Shown piece after piece: positions 45,501 through 53,421 of a stretch of 53,421 nucleotides of DNA. The translations under genes were made by a program, and so were the position numbers. Origin of the DNA: Micavibrio sp. (lineage in GTDB: Bacteria > Pseudomonadota > Alphaproteobacteria > Micavibrionales > Micavibrionaceae); the NCBI GenBank assembly GCA_028290825.1, contig JAQGJB010000016.1, positions 1 to 53,421 of the forward strand, in the 5' to 3' direction. The notes under the pieces were generated by a model, which did no database searches, had not been told where the DNA came from, and saw nothing but the letters and a program-made list of their open reading frames with translations. The number at the start of each line of letters is the position of its first letter. The first letter of the stretch is position 1.

Positions 45501-46130
45501 GTTGAAGTTTGATGTGCCGTTAACTGTCATGGTCTGTGATGCTGTCGTGTTGCTTGCAACTGTAATGTTGGTCGCACCGCCGATATTCGCACTACCCACT
45601 GTCAGCGTGCTTGCTGCGCCGCCTGCCGTCGCATTGTTGTTCGCAACAGTCAGTACGCCCGTCACGCCCAGCGCGCCGGTTACGTTTGCCGTTACCTGGT
45701 TTGCAGCGGTGCCTGTAACCGTCGTGAAGTTGGCGGTTGCAACGCTTGCAGAACCGATTGTGACATTCAGGTTTGGTGTTGCGTTGACATCAACAACAGT
45801 CAGGACACCCGTTCCTGCCGTGTTTGTTACTGTACCAAGAACGAACGTGTTGACATCGGCGCTACCGTCCGCGGCGACACCGGCGTTTGTAACGGTCAAT
45901 GTTGCGCCACCAGCGAGATCAACGCTATCGCCGGCACCGGCGTGAGCGATATCAGCATGGGTTGCGTTCCCCTGAACGCCAGCTGTTGACAATGCCCATG
46001 TGCCGGTCGCACCTGAGGTAATCTGTGTCGGTGTGTTGACGAATGGAGCTGCATGCGCCTGTGTTGTGAATGCACTGACAGCAACGAGAGCCGTACCAGT
46101 CAGCAGCAGTTTCTTGGCATTGATCTTCAT
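42588..46130 (-). CDS. large autotransporter with beta-helical, S-layer-like passenger
   Basis: The 1180-residue protein has a signal peptide (cleavage after AQAHA, about residue 27) and a long passenger of repeated short strands rich in Ala, Thr, Gly, Asn and Val with very few Lys, Arg or Cys, typical of beta-helix or S-layer-like surface proteins such as rickettsial rOmpB. A C-terminal autotransporter barrel begins near KGWGQVFGRTATQDRR, continues through HLGMAVSYANTDID and ends ASYKFK. It would secrete its passenger by the type Va route to the cell surface. AGGAGGA lies six bases before the ATG, and a small hairpin could mask it. Confidence 0.93.
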   Translation of the reverse strand: MKINAKKLLLTGTALVAVSAFTTQAHAAPFVNTPTQITSGATGTWALSTAGVQGNATHADIAHAGAGDSVDLAGGATLTVTNAGVAADGSADVNTFVLGTVTNTAGTGVLTVVDVNATPNLNVTIGSASVATANFTTVTGTAANQVTANVTGALGVTGVLTVANNNATAGGAASTLTVGSANIGGATNITVASNTTASQTMTVNGTSNFNGLVTLTSNAGSVTNSALLNLNGASNTLTAGAVLDDNTGLSKLTFGGSVAQTVNGGDIRGASINEGTVVINNAAGVTFNNTLGAGNALKGVSIEKGSGNSSATFKAAVTAPVTLGGDAHAGDVNTATFDASTANFTVTGAISGTATETDNVVVAGGAGKTVTFATDMGANIDSLAVNASTGLSAAGNVAATAITLGTGSNLTMTGAGTTITGAVTGAGTLAVSGTGSATLIGSATGLTAVTVANAGSLTVNATAANRTLTATTTTLTGSGALNFTPAANTITVSNAISAAADGNGAIAIADGAGTVSLNGAVGASGLKVGTLAVGTGGGANIVNAASDLYVNTITLGAGDTLNLTGSGKTVSGTIDGNGGVGRGSIVVGNGVAASSYTFGSAIGTTSNTVAGFQVSTGSTANIGNNISATNLVLSGTENVTGGTSVVLNSTAATTVNGAFSTALTGANRTLTLGGGGAISIGTTSNTTINAANQIVLNGASTIGAGGRVNTLNLIKTADFNPATTAVISSGSAVTVAGKLNVGLGASSMGLVNGDNITVISSVGGSDFGTLLTNGTVVLQNSGLVNLVNNASSNTGLRVTANFANPVTVLSNSANASVATSLMANTTATGNLLTARGNLLSAPNAAAANQVAESLSPPADSAAAIAALDVTDSVFSMTTMRLASLRDGNGDTGMAAGNLAHGAKGWGQVFGRTATQDRREGTAGYDADTGGVAFGMDGETGNGSHLGMAVSYANTDIDSENANRTKTKVDSYQVAVYGDTPIDEHMFLNGMAAYVFNDNETTRHNVGGIGGLSANGQFDANQFVVQAELGRDFKQQGGLTLTPTVMANYSYYDAQSYTETGAGTANLNVNSDSLNALNLGVGVDAVWDIQNHDGSKLQPSLTAGYRYDVIGDSLDSNASFTGGGAAFKTQGVDPARSTYTAGAGLKYYATNNWELSARYNFDAKEDYTAHAGLLRASYKFK

Positions 46131-46375
46131 AGAATATTCCTCCTGGGGAATCTTAGAGTGTGAGATAATTACTATTGATGCCTCTGCCGGAGCCGACGCA
46201 CAAATTCTGGGTGCGTGGGAGTATTGAAACGAAGGCTCGAATCAAAAGAAAACCCACCCGATTGCAGTTATAATTTTTTTCAATCCCATCGCCAAGCGGG
46301 CAAGACGCTGAAAAAGAAAGATTATTGGCAGACGTCACAAAAATGACACAGGTTAGAAATCTCTAATAAACCAAT
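46131..46375. promoter_or_regulatory. leader and promoter region of the autotransporter
   Basis: The 245-base spacer between the autotransporter and the IalB gene is AT-rich and carries the strong AGGAGGA ribosome-binding site. On the minus strand ATTCC and GGAAT (46136-46151) pair around a CCAGGA loop that contains part of that site. I see no clear -10/-35 pair or coding frame. Confidence 0.45.
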
Positions 46376-46921
46376 CTACCTGATTGCAGCCATCGCTTTA
46401 TCAAAGCCCGTCAGATCCATAATAATATGCAGGGGCTGGCCCGTCATTGCTTTGCCTGCAATTTTCAAGGCCTTGCCCTTGCCGATAGTTTCCAGAAGCT
46501 TGTCAGAAAGATTCAGCGTCGCGTAGCAACCATCCGGCAGGCAATATTGCACATGAAAATGATTTTCATTTTTGTCATCGACAAAAATCGACATGGTTTC
46601 CTGAACCAGGATGCCAAGCGGAAGAACGATGACTGCGCTCGCCTCCTTTTTTCCAGGCGGATAGCCGACCGCAAATTCAGCCACGCGCTGGAAGGTTTTT
46701 CCGTCTTTAGACTGTGAGGACAAACGCTGGAAGACTTCGCAATATTTGGTGCTGGTCTTTTCATCTTTGTTTTTAATGTCCTGGCAACGCTTGGACCACA
46801 GCTCTGTTTTTTGAGCCGTTGAAGGGGCCGCGGCTGCCTTGGCGTCGGCGGCCGTTGCAGGATGCGCATAAAACGCAGCAAACAGAAGGGAAAGAAGGGT
46901 AAATTTTCGGATGGAGAACAT
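46376..46921 (-). CDS. invasion-associated locus B (IalB) family protein
   Basis: The 181-residue product has a signal peptide ending near ATAADA and the IalB pattern. Residues WSKRCQDI and STKYCEVFQRL form an N-terminal cysteine pair, GILVQETMSIFVDD and VQYCLPDGCYATLNLS a second one, and ALKIAGKAMTGQPLHIIMDLTGF the C-terminus. Members are periplasmic or surface-exposed proteins common in alphaproteobacteria; one was first linked to erythrocyte invasion in Bartonella, but most have no known function. No obvious operon partner is adjacent. Confidence 0.92.
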   Translation of the reverse strand: MFSIRKFTLLSLLFAAFYAHPATAADAKAAAAPSTAQKTELWSKRCQDIKNKDEKTSTKYCEVFQRLSSQSKDGKTFQRVAEFAVGYPPGKKEASAVIVLPLGILVQETMSIFVDDKNENHFHVQYCLPDGCYATLNLSDKLLETIGKGKALKIAGKAMTGQPLHIIMDLTGFDKAMAAIR

Positions 46922-47095
46922 GATTAAAACCTCTGTAATAACGTCTGACTTGAAAAAGTGATCTTCTCAATACTGGTTTTGCCCCATTCTGTCTTTATTA
47001 AAATTGATAAGTTGCTCCCGCCGAAAGACATCTGCATATATAGGCAAACCAATTCTTTCCATAAATTCAAAATCCTCCTTCGCTCCGTCCCCCTA

Positions 47096-47494
47096 TTACC
47101 GTTTTAAATTGTTGATTGGTCCAATCCCCTTTCGGCGCAGTAATAAATTCCGCATTCCCCGCAATGCCGGGTAGGCGAGCGAGGAAATTTTGTCCGAGCG
47201 CAACAGTGTTTTGCAGAGGAGGGTTAAAGAATTTTGCGCCTCGCCGTAACGGGCCATGAATTTCAGGGCATCTTTGCCGTGATAGGCATGACCGTCTACA
47301 AGGATGACCATCCCCTCGTCCAGATTGAGGCCGCGCGATGTTACATCATCCATGATGGCGCTGCCCGCACTCTCCCTTGCATTGATCAGGTGCAGCACAC
47401 CGAAATCTTCTTTAATCCGGAAAGCCTGCGCCGCAGAATTACACAACGGGCATTCGCCATCATACACAAACCATATTCCGGATTTTTCAGCCAA
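47096..47494 (-). CDS. DCC-family (DUF393) thiol-disulfide oxidoreductase-like protein
   Basis: This 132-residue thioredoxin-fold protein has the redox motif YDGECPLCNSAA with Cys15 and Cys18, and the family block GVLHLINARESAG. It has a strong AAGGAG ribosome-binding site and lies ten bases after the HTTM gene, so they are co-transcribed. DCC proteins are often adjacent to HTTM-domain membrane proteins, which suggests a shared redox task at the membrane. No substrate is known. Confidence 0.9.
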   Translation of the reverse strand: MAEKSGIWFVYDGECPLCNSAAQAFRIKEDFGVLHLINARESAGSAIMDDVTSRGLNLDEGMVILVDGHAYHGKDALKFMARYGEAQNSLTLLCKTLLRSDKISSLAYPALRGMRNLLLRRKGIGPINNLKR

Positions 47495-47504
47495 TATATT
47501 CTCC

Positions 47505-48185
47505 TTACAGGATACGGTCCTGCAGCCAAAGAAGGGATGGGTACGCGGCCAGCCAGACCCAGAAAAACCGATTTAACCCGAACAGACAGGCATTGGCGAG
47601 ATGGAAGCTTGCCGCAATCGTCAGGCCGATGAGCAATGAAGTTTGCGTCAGCAGCGCAAGCGGAAAACACAACTCAAACACCATCACCGCCCACGACATC
47701 ACCCTTACTAGTCGCGGCCTGTCGGCCCAGCCGCGCAGGGATTCGCTGACAGGATAGGTAGAAAAGCGAAATACATCCTGTAGAGCCCGCCCTCTCCGCC
47801 ATTCCGGATTTATAATTTTGACCCAGCCCGCAATGAAATAGGACAGCGTCAATTGCAGGGCGAGATAGCCAAAAACATATTCCTGGGTTTTCAGTGTGGG
47901 CATGAAATGCGCAAGCGTAAGACAGCAAAGAACAAGCATGCCCATGCGGTCGCTGCCGCCATTATAAGGCCCCTGAAAACGGTGCAGGAGCATCAGCCCG
48001 GTCACCACCAGGCAGAGACAAACCCACGGCGTCTGAAAGCCGACCAGCAGAAATATGCTCAGAACAATACGCACCAGAAACAAACGCTGCTCGTCCTTTG
48101 CGGCAGTCAGGTGCTCGGCGCCCTGTAAAAGGAAGGCCAGAGCCAGCAGGATTTCGGTCGCGCGAAGGGCGAGTTCCAGGGTCAT
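47505..48185 (-). CDS. HTTM-like polytopic membrane protein
   Basis: The 226-residue protein has about six hydrophobic segments. The sequence LTLSYFIAGWVKIINPEWRRGRALQDV matches the start of the HTTM (vitamin-K-dependent carboxylase-like) family. The rest, VFELCFPLALLTQTSLLIGL and ANACLFGLNRFFWVWLAAYPSLLW, fits too. It overlaps the preceding gene in ATGA. The neighbouring DCC gene supports the family call, but the enzymatic role of bacterial HTTM proteins is not established. Confidence 0.85.
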   Translation of the reverse strand: MTLELALRATEILLALAFLLQGAEHLTAAKDEQRLFLVRIVLSIFLLVGFQTPWVCLCLVVTGLMLLHRFQGPYNGGSDRMGMLVLCCLTLAHFMPTLKTQEYVFGYLALQLTLSYFIAGWVKIINPEWRRGRALQDVFRFSTYPVSESLRGWADRPRLVRVMSWAVMVFELCFPLALLTQTSLLIGLTIAASFHLANACLFGLNRFFWVWLAAYPSLLWLQDRIL

Positions 48186-48643
48186 AGGGCGTCCCCTGTG
48201 TTCAAATTAAAGACCTCAGAGGTAAAGGCCGTTCGACTTTCCAACTGCTCCCCCTCACGACTTACAAATGTAAGCCGGAATTGCAGATAGGGTTTGCCGG
48301 TCAAATCACCGCCAGGTTCAGAGAGGCTTGTCCGAAGGCGGGTTATAATGTCCTGGCCGCAACGATCAGCCGGGTTATTTATGAGACGTTCTGCACAGGT
48401 GACGAGATAAAGGTTCTCATTCCAGAGGGGATTCCAAAACAGGTTTTTAACCATGTCGCCCATCGTCAGACGGTTTTTTTGCCTGGGGCGGAATTCCTGC
48501 CATATCACAGGCCCATCCCGCCTCGCATTCAGCAGCGCAAATTCAATACGCGGCGACGGCGCGATGGCATCAAAAAAACGCCAGGACGGAATGAGTGCGG
48601 GCAGAAGAAGTGCGAGGGCATTACCAATGCCAGACAGCTTCAT
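48182..48643 (-). CDS. small single-pass protein of unknown function in the HTTM/DCC operon
   Basis: The 153-residue product starts with a hydrophobic segment (IGNALALLLPALIPSWRFF), probably an uncleaved anchor or signal. A soluble domain follows with LNARRDGPVIWQEFRPRQ, a pair of cysteines (LVTCAERL and DRCGQD), and a strand-rich end FRLTFVSREGEQLES. I do not recognise a family. It is translationally coupled to the HTTM gene and is probably the periplasmic partner of that operon. Confidence 0.7.
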   Translation of the reverse strand: MKLSGIGNALALLLPALIPSWRFFDAIAPSPRIEFALLNARRDGPVIWQEFRPRQKNRLTMGDMVKNLFWNPLWNENLYLVTCAERLINNPADRCGQDIITRLRTSLSEPGGDLTGKPYLQFRLTFVSREGEQLESRTAFTSEVFNLNTGDAL

Positions 48644-48770
48644 CTCATGCTCCGCCGCGGTAGGCGGTGATGTTTAGACTGCTCATGTTTATTTTTACCG
48701 CTGCTGTTAAATTCTTTTGAATATAGCAGAATTAACCACTTGGGCAGGTAATCATAGTGGATACGAAAGC

Positions 48771-48794
48771 AAAACAGCCCCGAAGGGCTGTTAT
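48771..48794 (-). terminator. terminator downstream of the initiator tRNA gene
   Basis: AACAGCCC and GGGCTGTT form an 8-bp stem around a CGAA tetraloop. It lies about 28 bases beyond the tRNA 3' end, and T-rich flanks in minus-strand orientation suit rho-independent termination. Confidence 0.82.
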
Positions 48795-48821
48795 GTAGCG
48801 GAAAAATGTCGACCAAATAAT

Positions 48822-48898
<77 letters not shown>

Positions 48899-48972
48899 AC
48901 ACTTGATGACGCTTATATAGACGCTTCAGGGGGTGAAATCAACCTTAATACGCGCAAGAAACCCTTTAAAAT

Positions 48973-49326
48973 CTACCATTTTTTAAAAATAAACCAGCTG
49001 GCTAAAATGATCAGGGCAAAACCGACGGCGTGGTTCCATTTGAGGGGTTCGCCAAGATAAAAAATTGAAAATACGGCGAAGACGATGAGGGTAATGACTT
49101 CCTGGATCGTTTTGAGTTGTGCAGTGGAGTAGATGCCGGAACCTATGCGGTTGGCCGGAACCTGAAGGCAGTATTCAAAGAAGGCGATCAGCCAGCTGAC
49201 GGCAATGACAATAAGCAATGGTTCTGCTTTGAATTTCAGATGACCATACCAGGCGAAGGTCATGAACACGTTTGAAGCGACCAATAAAATGATGGTGAGA
49301 AGCGGCGCAGGAATCATGGATTGCAT
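48973..49326 (-). CDS. DMT-family (DUF486) small membrane protein
   Basis: The 117-residue protein has four membrane helices and the DUF486 pattern: VFMTFAWYGHLKF, WLIAFFEYCLQVPANRIG and YSTAQLKTIQEVITLIVF, ending GFALIILASWFIFKKW. It is related to drug/metabolite transporters, but its transport role is unproven. An AAAGG ribosome-binding site precedes the ATG by about six bases. It lies between the initiator tRNA and the 5S rRNA, on the same strand as both. Confidence 0.92.
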   Translation of the reverse strand: MQSMIPAPLLTIILLVASNVFMTFAWYGHLKFKAEPLLIVIAVSWLIAFFEYCLQVPANRIGSGIYSTAQLKTIQEVITLIVFAVFSIFYLGEPLKWNHAVGFALIILASWFIFKKW

Positions 49327-49412
49327 GGAAAACCTTTAAAAATTTATCAATGCGTAAAGGTTAGCAATTTTTCCAGTAGGGAACACTAAGGACATTCCAT
49401 GGTTTGATATTC

Positions 49413-49622
49413 ATGCACCGCCATCCTGTTCACTCCACCACGTTTCTATCGCTTGGTTATGATCCGGTTGCCCGCGTATTGGAAGCACAGTTTAGGGACG
49501 GTGATATTTATCAGTATTTTGCCGTATCGCCAGCGGTGTGGAGGCAGTTTGACAATGCAGTATCCAAAGGGCAGTTTTTTGCCGGGCATATTCGTGACAG
49601 GTACAGGTTTCAAAAAATCTGA
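49413..49622 (+). CDS. KTSC-domain small protein
   Basis: About 69 residues, a single KTSC domain: HSTTFLSLGYDPVARVLEAQF, then YQYFAVSPAVWRQFDNAVSKGQFF, ending with RDRYRFQKI. KTSC domains are short modules of unknown function, often fused to or near nucleic-acid enzymes. The frame could start three codons earlier at a TTG. It is on the plus strand, opposite to the rRNA genes, and followed 48 bases later by a tiny gene. Confidence 0.85.
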   Translation: MHRHPVHSTTFLSLGYDPVARVLEAQFRDGDIYQYFAVSPAVWRQFDNAVSKGQFFAGHIRDRYRFQKI

Positions 49623-49670
49623 AAGGAACTTTTCGCGCCGGAGCGGATTGGTTTCGAAAGGAGATTTGTC

Positions 49671-49811
49671 ATGACAAAACCAGAAAACAATAAAAGTCCA
49701 GACCAGATGGGGCAGGTTAAACATCCGGAGAGGCATTATAACAGCCAGCGCAATAAGATACGCGATCAGCACGAGAGTCAGAAGCGGCCAAATCACCAAG
49801 AGAAAAAATAG
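49671..49811 (+). CDS. small highly charged protein (46 residues), hypothetical
   Basis: The frame starts at an ATG with an excellent AAAGGAGA ribosome-binding site seven bases upstream and stops at TAG just before a perfect terminator. The product is very polar (Lys, Arg, Asn, Gln, His, Glu) with no hydrophobic segment, begins MTKPENNKSPD and has RHYNSQRNKIRD in the middle, so it is probably disordered or RNA-binding. I recognise no family. It follows the KTSC gene and may share its transcript. The signals around it are the main reason to call it a gene. Confidence 0.55.
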   Translation: MTKPENNKSPDQMGQVKHPERHYNSQRNKIRDQHESQKRPNHQEKK

Positions 49812-49813
49812 CT

Positions 49814-49844
49814 AAAAACCCGGCAGATTTCTCTGCCGGGTTTT
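49814..49844. terminator. terminator shared by the small plus-strand genes and the rRNA operon
   Basis: AACCCGGCAG and CTGCCGGGTT form a 10-bp stem around ATTTCT, with A-run and T-run flanks, so it can act from both sides. It lies about 50 bases beyond the 5S 3' end. Confidence 0.88.
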
Positions 49845-49893
49845 GAATTCTTGTGCGCGATAAGTTTGAAATTCTTTTCAAATGAACTTAAAA

Positions 49894-50011
49894 GACTTGG
49901 CAATGACCTACTCTCCCGTGCCTTAAGACAAAGTACCATCGGCGCTGCAGTTTTTCACGGACCAGTTCGGAATGGGATGGGGTGTTACACATGCGCTAGA
50001 ATCACCAAGTC
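49894..50011 (-). rRNA. 5S ribosomal RNA
   Basis: About 118 nt. The ends GACTTGG and CCAAGTC form the closing helix, and the internal sequence reading ccgtgccttaagacaaag and accagttcggaatgggatgg on the plus strand is the standard 5S core in reverse. The flanks TGAACTTAAA and TTTAAGTTCA extend the helix, giving a precursor-processing stem. It lies about 110 nt after 23S on the minus strand. Confidence 0.95.
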
Positions 50012-50123
50012 ATTTAAGTTCACCCGAAAAGAACATTTAAACGTTCGTCTTACGATATGCCGACTGTTCACAGTGAACTTATCACTGCGCATGTTACCGA
50101 ACAGACGAATCTGGACGGACATA

Positions 50124-52874
<2,751 letters not shown>

Positions 52875-53047
52875 TATGCCACGCGCAGAGATAAATCCAC
52901 GCGTGAACAGTTTCAGCATTTTTTCAGACTTAGTTTAAATGTCTTTTCATTTCAAACTTATTCACGATGTTCAAGAAACAGTTTCTAACCGAGGTTAGAA
53001 AGAAATCATCTGCAATGACTTCTCACTAAACTCTTTATGCAGGTCCG

Positions 53048-53123
53048 TGGTGGACCCTAGCGGGATCGAACCGCTGACCTCCTGAATGCAAATCAGGCGC
53101 TCTCCCAGCTGAGCTAAGGGCCC
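53048..53123 (-). tRNA. tRNA-Ala (anticodon TGC)
   Basis: A 76-nt tRNA with encoded CCA, anticodon loop TTTGCAT and a normal cloverleaf (acceptor 5' GGGCCCT). It lies in the 16S-23S spacer, the normal place. Confidence 0.96.
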
Positions 53124-53144
53124 GTACAAACGGGAAGGAAAGAG

Positions 53145-53221
<77 letters not shown>

Positions 53222-53346
53222 GAGCTCTTTAGATATGCCCTGACTAAAGAAGTCAGAACATAGTTCTGTTTCTATTCCAGAAAAGAAGAGATACACCGGC
53301 AGCAGTGACGGTCGTGATAACCGTATGATGTGCCAAACACATCCTT

Positions 53347-53421
53347 AGAAAGGAGGTGATCCAGCCGCAGCTTCCGCTACGGCTACCTTGTTACGACTTC
53401 ACCCCAGTCATCGACCCTACC
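53347..53421 (-). rRNA. 16S ribosomal RNA, 3' end only
   Basis: The last 75 bases of 16S are in the window, with the conserved plus-strand sequences aaggaggtgatccagccgca and taccttgttacgactt. The anti-Shine-Dalgarno CCTCC is at 53352-53356. The 3' terminus read as CCTCCTTTCT fits alphaproteobacteria. The gene continues past the right edge. Confidence 0.97.

Noticed and set aside
49446-49799. 117-codon minus-strand frame opposite the KTSC and small charged genes
   Set aside because: It has a hydrophobic start but no ribosome-binding site, and the plus-strand genes have clear signals and, for KTSC, a known domain.

Overview
The window comes from the chromosome of a Gram-negative alphaproteobacterium. 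The evidence is an rRNA operon ordered 16S-tRNA-Ile-tRNA-Ala-23S-5S with an alphaproteobacterial 16S 3' end, the gene run pal-cpoB-tilS-ftsH-glmM, an IalB-family protein, a large rOmpB-like autotransporter, and an OxyR/AhpC/AhpD peroxide module. Base composition is moderately GC-rich and fairly even. Apart from a few AT-rich spacers I see no prophage, insertion sequence, plasmid origin or CRISPR array. A Micavibrio-like or Rhodospirillales-like lineage would fit, but that placement is inference.

Layout. 1-6178 (minus): a VOC-family gene cut by the window edge, glmM, ftsH, tilS, cpoB and pal. tolQRAB is not upstream of pal. 6528-11442 (minus): a SirB1-like protein, a BON-domain lipoprotein, an ECF sigma factor overlapping a membrane-anchored VWA protein, and YraN. 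11439-14428: a cysteine hydrolase, RsmI, and a divergent LpoA-like lipoprotein. 14610-19325: a TetR regulator, a GC-rich gene-free spacer that looks like a structured RNA, a family-25 glycosyltransferase, an O-antigen ligase-like protein and an MscS channel. 19376-23775: ahpD, ahpC, divergent oxyR, a DUF1826-like protein, trhO and a membrane protein. 23765-27772 (minus): a GT4 glycosyltransferase, a WecA-like enzyme and mnmC. 27890-32100: two tandem M3 metallopeptidases. 32420-34295: an XRE regulator translationally coupled to a GNAT protein with an unrecognised C-terminal domain. 34301-39090 (minus): arginase, a one-domain mannose-1-phosphate guanylyltransferase, a Gmd-Fcl fusion and a sterol-desaturase-family hydroxylase. 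39362-42448: a small membrane protein, a UDP-glucuronate epimerase, a cold-shock protein, a glycine-zipper lipoprotein and an alpha/beta hydrolase lipoprotein. 42588-48643 (minus): the autotransporter, the IalB protein and an HTTM/DCC operon. 48822-53421: initiator tRNA, three small genes, then 5S, 23S, tRNA-Ala, tRNA-Ile and the 3' end of 16S, all RNAs on the minus strand.

How the genes work together. The main theme is the cell envelope: peptidoglycan precursor supply (glmM), outer-membrane tethering (pal, cpoB), lipoproteins, and surface glycan synthesis (WecA-like initiation, GT4 and GT25 transferases, a ligase, and GDP-fucose and UDP-galacturonate supply). A second theme is RNA modification and translation (tilS, rsmI, trhO, mnmC, rRNA and tRNA). 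A third is peroxide defence under OxyR.

The most interesting items are the Gmd-Fcl fusion; the XRE-GNAT pair downstream of a nested AT-rich inverted repeat; the structured spacer at 15400-15680; a duplicated oxyR 3' end bracketing a DUF1826-like gene; the ECF sigma/VWA pair; the HTTM/DCC operon; and an initiator tRNA with an A:T pair in place of the first anticodon-stem G:C, placed about 1 kb away from its rRNA operon.
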